Part shown: piece after piece, positions 58,487 through 64,000 of the stretch
Position numbering within the stretch: the first letter of the stretch is position 1
Layout: each line of letters starts with the position of its first letter
NCBI RefSeq assembly: GCF_018143015.1
Contig: NC_054743.1
Coordinates: forward strand, 28,740,934 to 28,804,933
Direction: 5' to 3'
Origin: Lytechinus variegatus
Lineage: Eukaryota; Echinodermata; Echinoidea; Temnopleuroida; Toxopneustidae
Length of the DNA: 64,000 bases
Notes under the pieces: model-generated
Seen by the model: only the letters and a program-made list of their open reading frames with translations
Database searches by the model: none
Told to the model about the DNA's origin: nothing
Translations under genes and position numbers: made by a program

Positions 58487-58943
58487 AAATGATAAAGCTT
58501 TAAGTTGAGCTCCCCCACCAAACTTCGAGGAAAAGGGGCCCAACTGCATAAGGCTCTAAAATACCATAAACACGATTCCACCTATTATAATGATCATGGT
58601 ACTGCATCCGTATTCATTGAAAATATTACGCAAGCTTTGTTTTCAAGAAAAAAAATAATAAAAATGATTTTTAAATCATTAAATAATTGATTTACTTATT
58701 TATTCAATCATTTATCTATTTTCATGTACAATGAAAATGTTCAGGACAGGCCTAACGGAAGAGCTGTTTTGATTAAATGCAGAGACGCAGTCATGTGAAA
58801 ATTACATTTATTTCTTGACGTTTGTTTAGAGAACCTCTATTCGTATGCTTATAGTATGCAAATATATTTCTTTCAGGAAGGATTTCCCTTAAATTAATAC
58901 AATATTAGGGCTATAGGATATATATATGTATATATATAGTTGT

Positions 58944-59929
58944 GGTCGCATTTCATAAGTTGGGTATGCAAAAAGGGTGGCGTATGAACATTTTTCCACA
59001 CGGTGCCATGGATAAATTGTTGCTACATCACAGCATCTTGACCAAATTTATTGAGTAAGATCTCATTTTAAAGCTAGAACTATAGGCTAAATATATTACT
59101 TTGAATTAGATCAATACAATATCAGGAACAAACACTATAGCACATTAAGTTTGAAGTAACAGGGGTGGCGGAGCCGGTGGATGCGGAGCCGGTGGATGCG
59201 GTGAATGATAGAATATTAATTAAACTTAATTAACAACATACTATAATATGTAATATAACTGTTATCCTCATATTTCTGGGTGTTTTAAAGCAGGGAACAA
59301 CTAAATGTCAAAGAAATTTGATAATTTTGAAAATATGCAGCAATGAAATACATGTGTATGTCAGCTCTGATGTGCAACCTAATCAATTAGTAAACTGGAG
59401 AAATTTAGTTAATTATCTAATTTGTAATCTTAATTTTTAGTGCAAATGTTGTGTATCATTGCAACAAACATTTCTACCCATGATGTTGTCATTTTGCCAA
59501 GCATATAAATACAGTGACAGGTATTTTGGGGGCAAAAATGTGAAATGAAATACCGTTAATTAATTAGTATAATTAATATGCATACAATAATAGATAATTA
59601 TTTGATTTTTGGTACAGATTTAATTATTGATGTTTCAAGATTATAACTGTAAAATACTAGGGTGATCCAATGTTGCATTAACTTTTGACACCATTTTATG
59701 TGCAGCAGGTCCAATTTGAGAAAAACGCATTTCAAAATTCACATTTACATTCACGTCAATGTAATAATTAGCTGTTAATTGGTCATTTTAAGGAAAAATA
59801 AAGGTATTTGAGACTTTAAAAACTTTTTCAATATTTAGAGAATGGTAATAGCTATAACATATCAAAAAATAAAAATTTTGACAATTTTTACCCTGTTCGC
59901 GAAATTGGACCACCTTATGACATGCGACC
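58944..59929. mobile_element. Element with GGTCGCATTTCATAAG ends
   Basis: The ends GGTCGCATTTCATAAG and the complement of GGTCGCATGTCATAAG bound 986 bp absent from duplication copy 2. Contains a tandem CGGAGCCGGTGGATG pair (about 59169-59200). No ORF. Confidence 0.6.
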
Positions 59930-60004
59930 TTTTAGGAAGGTATATTCTCAAGCATCAATGCGCTCCGCTGGTCATGCATTCTATATTTGTACAGGTCTAG
60001 AATT

Positions 60005-60286
60005 CACTGTTAGAAAAAATAGAAGTTCCTGCAGCAGAGTCTCGAGAACACCTGTAATCTTACCGAATTGCGTAATCTTACAGGAAATTGGTATTTGATG
60101 TATGGAATCTTACAAATTTCCTTGAATAAAACACCCTTTTCCCCCTTTTTAAACAGACCTGTTCTGTTAAATTGCAGAAAAATACTTGTTTTATGAATTT
60201 ACAGAATGATTATTACGCAATTCGGGAAGATTACAAGTGTTCTCGAGACTCTGCTGCAGGAACTTCTTTTATTTTTTCTAACAGTG
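60005..60286. mobile_element. MITE with CACTGTTAGAAAAAA ends
   Basis: Arms of about 70 bp (CACTGTTAGAAAAAATAGAA; CTGCAGCAGAGTCTCGAGAA) are inverted, with an A+T-rich interior. 282 bp. Absent from duplication copy 2 at about 63550. Confidence 0.85.
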
Positions 60287-61307
60287 TTGGTATACATTAA
60301 ATTGTCATCGCAATGAGAGTCAGTACAGACGCTGGCGCAAAAGCATATTGAAATTCCTCAGTTTATTTTTTCATTGGGTAACTCCCGCTACCACTTATGG
60401 CAGTTACACTATACGGGCGAAATTTTGAGTTATTGTATATCCTTGGTTTCGCCATGGACACTAGTCCACCTCCTGGACTGTTGTTATTTTGTACGACACG
60501 ACTACCAAACACCCAGCACACTACAACCCCATAACAGTACACGCATACACACACCCTGAATAGTTTTTTCGGGGAAAGTGAATCAGTGGGTAAGGTGAAT
60601 CACTGGGGGTGAGTGAATCAGTGGAGGGTGCGGGCCCGGGCGTGTGTGTGTTCCCAATCAGTAAAAATCGTCCAGGACGTGGACTACATGGACACATCCG
60701 TTGAGAATACACGCATGTATGTGAAAGAGGATAGAGAAAGGGAGAGATGCGTGATTGATTCAATCCATATGTTGGCATTTCATTGTAAGTTTGTGCTCCA
60801 ACTCTTGGAGCTTGGAGTGTGGTAATATCTGTTAATAGCTCCTATGGTAATATTGATAGAGAAAGTCATTAAACTTCTGTTTATTCTAGTGTAGATCTAA
60901 ACACTTCGTTTTGTCCAATATAAAACAGATAGACAAACAATCAAAGTATAGACACACTGGCGTGAATGTAAGCGGTGGTGTCATACCCTGTCATCTTTGT
61001 GGAGGCGGATGATATTTTTTACAAAAAAAAAGTCCTATCCCATACTGCAAGGCAATCAAGAGTGTATGATGAGATTACATTGATCAAATCAACCCGTTAA
61101 TGACACATTACGTTTGGACAATATTTCCCATATAATTATCTTTGCAAAGTATCCAATATATATGGTGACTGCATCATCTTTGAATATAAGTTTAAAATCT
61201 GTCCTATAAATTTTTATTTTTATTTTAATCATCCTGCTATTTCCACGTATTTATATAAGCCTGTTGTGGCCTGTGGTGGATTATAATTATTTCATAAGGC
61301 ATCCTAG

Positions 61308-63960
61308 ATAATGACAACAACCAATTTGACCAGCAATAACTATTCTGAAATTAAACATGCAGTTTTTGAATTAGCAATTAAATGAAGCAAAGTGTAATAA
61401 ATATAACACCAACGCCATTGTTTTTGTTTTGTTTAACTGACATTCCCTCCCGACTGGTCTGGACAAACAAGAGCGACTGAAATCTGGTCCAAATAGAAGG
61501 TCATTGGACTAGGTGAAGTACAGATGGCTAATCTATTTCCATTGCTCATTTACACGATTTCGAAAAAAAATATGCAAAAATGAATAAAATATGAAATTTT
61601 ATGTTTAGATAAACTTTGAACAAGAAAATTGACAAGTAAGCTTTTCTCCACATTGAGCATAGCCTCATGCCAATACATTTGATATAGATTCATTATTTTG
61701 TTCTTTTGGTGGCAGCACCAATAAGGCTTCTCTGTATTCTATGCCTTCTCCTCGTTTATAGTATTAAGCAAACATATTCGTTTTTATTCATTTTTATCTA
61801 TATTTTTAATTGCACACATTTTATCTCTCTTCTTTATCATTTACTATTGTGAATATAAATCATTTTTAATTCTCAATTCATTTTTCAATGGGTACTCCAA
61901 TCTGAACAATATTTACATCTAAATGAATAGAGTATAATTCACAGAGCAAAATGCTGAAAATTTAATCAAAATCGGATTAGGAATAACGAAGTGATTGAAT
62001 TTCAAGTTTTATCAATATTTTGTGAAAATAGTTATCTGCACGTTTAATATTCATTAGGTGGGCTGATGATGTCACATCCCCATTGTCTTTTTTTTTAATG
62101 TTATTACATTAAATCAATACGTGTAAATGATGTGTTTCCCTTTTAATGAAATCAGTTGAAGCAATGAATATCTGATGCACTTAATATGTTGTCAATGCAT
62201 TTTTTTTTTCAGTTCTTGCTTGAAAAAGAATGTATAAAGCTAATTTCATATAATTAAATACATAAGAACAAGTGGAGATATGACTTCACCTTGCTCACTG
62301 AATATTCATAAAGACATGCCTAGAACTGTTTCACCAAAATAATTCAAATCTTTAAAATGCCGAAACTATTCCTTATCCCATTCGGATCCAATGTATTGTT
62401 TGCCTGATTTTTATTTATCTCTTTAAATTATATTATTTTCAGCCCGGCTGGAGTACCCCTTTAATTGAATTGAAAAAGTGGCATAATGAGCCATTTTTTT
62501 GTAAGAGCTGGATATTATACTATAGTAAAGTATTTATTTTCCGTATATTAAAAAAATGCAAAACGGATGGATAGCCCATTTTCAGTTTAGTCTACATGAC
62601 TATACTGTTCTTTCATGGGTCCATATATACAAAGAAAAAAGTAAACACATATGGAACATATACGGTAAATCAAACAGAATAACAAAAGTGACATGATATA
62701 TGTTGTTATAAGAAAAGATCATAAAATTAAATAGTTTGGCAAGAATTTACACTAAATATTTTATAAAATTGAATGAATTAGGCTGATACCACGTTATTGA
62801 AAAGGCTTTCACAAGGAGCAAGGAATAATAAAATAGGTACAATGATTCAAAATGAATATGTAATTATTGGAAACTGTCATCATAACACACAATTCTGGTG
62901 CACGCATACAATTTTAAGAGGACAAACAATATAAGAGTGTAAAAATATTGAAAGGAATTCAGGATAAAACTACAGATTGCATTGAGACAACATCAATATA
63001 AATATATAAAAACATGTATATACACTAATTGGAATCATAATATGAGGGGTAAAAAATAAAAAGTGAAAAGGATCATGGCTTATTAGACAACATTTATGAA
63101 AAGTTGTCAGCGTGCAAGCAAAAATTCTGACATAAGTATTATGATAAATTTTGACATATTCAGAAAATGTATTTCACCTTTCTCTCTTTTCAATTTCTTT
63201 TTTTCTTGGTCGTGATTTTTTTAGTCAGGATGAATCCTCCTGATATCATACTGCTCGCGCATATTCATTCATTCATTCATTCAATTGTATTTACTCTTAT
63301 TTACAATGGCAATTTACAGGATTTATTAGGCAACAGGCCTAATAAACGAGCTGCTTTAATTTATGAGACGCCAATCATGTGAAAATTACATTATTATGTT
63401 GACGTATGTTTCGAAAACACATATATTGTATGTGGTTATAATATTAAAATTTACTTTTCCTTCGGGACGAATACAATTTATAGGGAAAAGGTATACTCAC
63501 AAACATCCACGTGTTCTGCTGGTCATTCATGCTACTGGTGGACAATTCGTCGCCATGATATATATCACAATATTAATGTACAGAAGCCTGCGCGAAAGCA
63601 TATTCCCTCAGAGTTTCCCAGTGAGATAGTTCCCGCCACCACTGAGTCACGTTACGCGCGAAAGTTATATCCGCGCATCCCGGGGTTATATCCCTGGGTG
63701 AACCCAGCTGGGTTCACCGTATAAAATACACACATACATGTGTTTAGAGGATGGAGAGCCAGAGAGAGAGAAAGCATGATGGATTGTTCAATGAAAATAT
63801 TAATCCATATACTGTTCACATTATTGTAAGTTTGTGCCAGATGATCCAACCATCTTGGAGGATGGCAATATAACATTATAGAGGAAAGTCATTCGTCTAT
63901 AGATCTGGACGTCTTTATTTTGTCCAATATATGGTCCACGGTATGACCATAGACCAATAA
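61308..63960 (+). repeat. Segmental duplication E, copy 2
   Basis: Second copy of 57586-60925 without two of its inserts. A+T-rich, with small low-complexity patches such as CATT repeats near 63265. No supportable gene. Confidence 0.75.
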
Positions 63961-64000
63961 ATCATAATACAAATGTTCATTTCATCTACTTCAGACCTTG

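Larger units (their letters stand above)
57586..60925 (+). repeat. Segmental duplication E, copy 1
   Basis: Matches 61308-63960: TCTGGACAAACAA, AATAGAAGGTCATTGG, TTTGGTGGCAGC-type, GGTCATGCATTC/GGTCATTCATGC and TAAGTTTGTGC. It holds three inserts: 58225-58486, 58944-59929 and 60005-60286. Confidence 0.75.

Overview
The window looks like nuclear DNA of a marine invertebrate deuterostome, most likely an echinoderm and probably a sea urchin. The reasons are A+T-rich introns and spacers, a spliced ZNFX1-like gene, a THAP-domain gene remnant, a Ty3/gypsy element, RTE- and CR1/Jockey-like retrotransposon fragments, and many dispersed repeats built around a CTCGCGCTTCGCGCTCGC core. The taxon is inferred from overall character, not from a marker gene.

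Layout. 1-3878 is a minus-strand Ty3/gypsy retrotransposon: gag, a textbook -1 frameshift signal, then pol running off the left edge, with a duplicated tRNA-Leu-type primer site. 3879 to about 7265 is its probable LTR or leader, with a minus-strand TATA promoter at 7105-7114. 7749-9969 holds a plus-strand THAP-domain gene remnant with a premature stop and a frameshift. 10-34 kb is a gene-poor, transposon-rich zone. It has two hAT-type elements with perfect 8-bp target duplications, Tc1/mariner-like elements with TA duplications, a satellite with nuclear-receptor-like half-sites, non-LTR reverse transcriptase relics, a 1.2-kb CACGA-rich block and nested ATTCGG-rich insertions.

The only substantial host gene is at 34538-41860, plus strand: a ZNFX1-like (NFX1-type zinc finger) helicase-related protein in three coding exons. 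It has an N-terminal helical region, an SF1 helicase core, a long NFX1-type zinc-finger array and a C-terminal RZ-type finger. A single-base frame break lies just after the Walker A motif, and several helicase motifs other than Walker A and B are altered. The first intron appears to be GC-AG. If one base is restored, the three exons total 5166 nt, an exact multiple of three.

42.7-64 kb is built of segmental duplications: 43.95-45.15 with 45.22-46.35 kb; 47.75-51.47 with 54.11-55.42 kb; and 57.6-60.9 with 61.3-63.9 kb. Later insertions decorate one copy of each pair, so the sister copy shows the site without the insert. Among them are a near-perfect palindrome with 280-bp arms (48511-49097) and a long-inverted-repeat mariner-like element (49992-51366). 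One small secreted-peptide exon (56857-56992, minus) stands out as a likely real gene in this part. I saw no tRNA genes, rRNA genes or CRISPR arrays.
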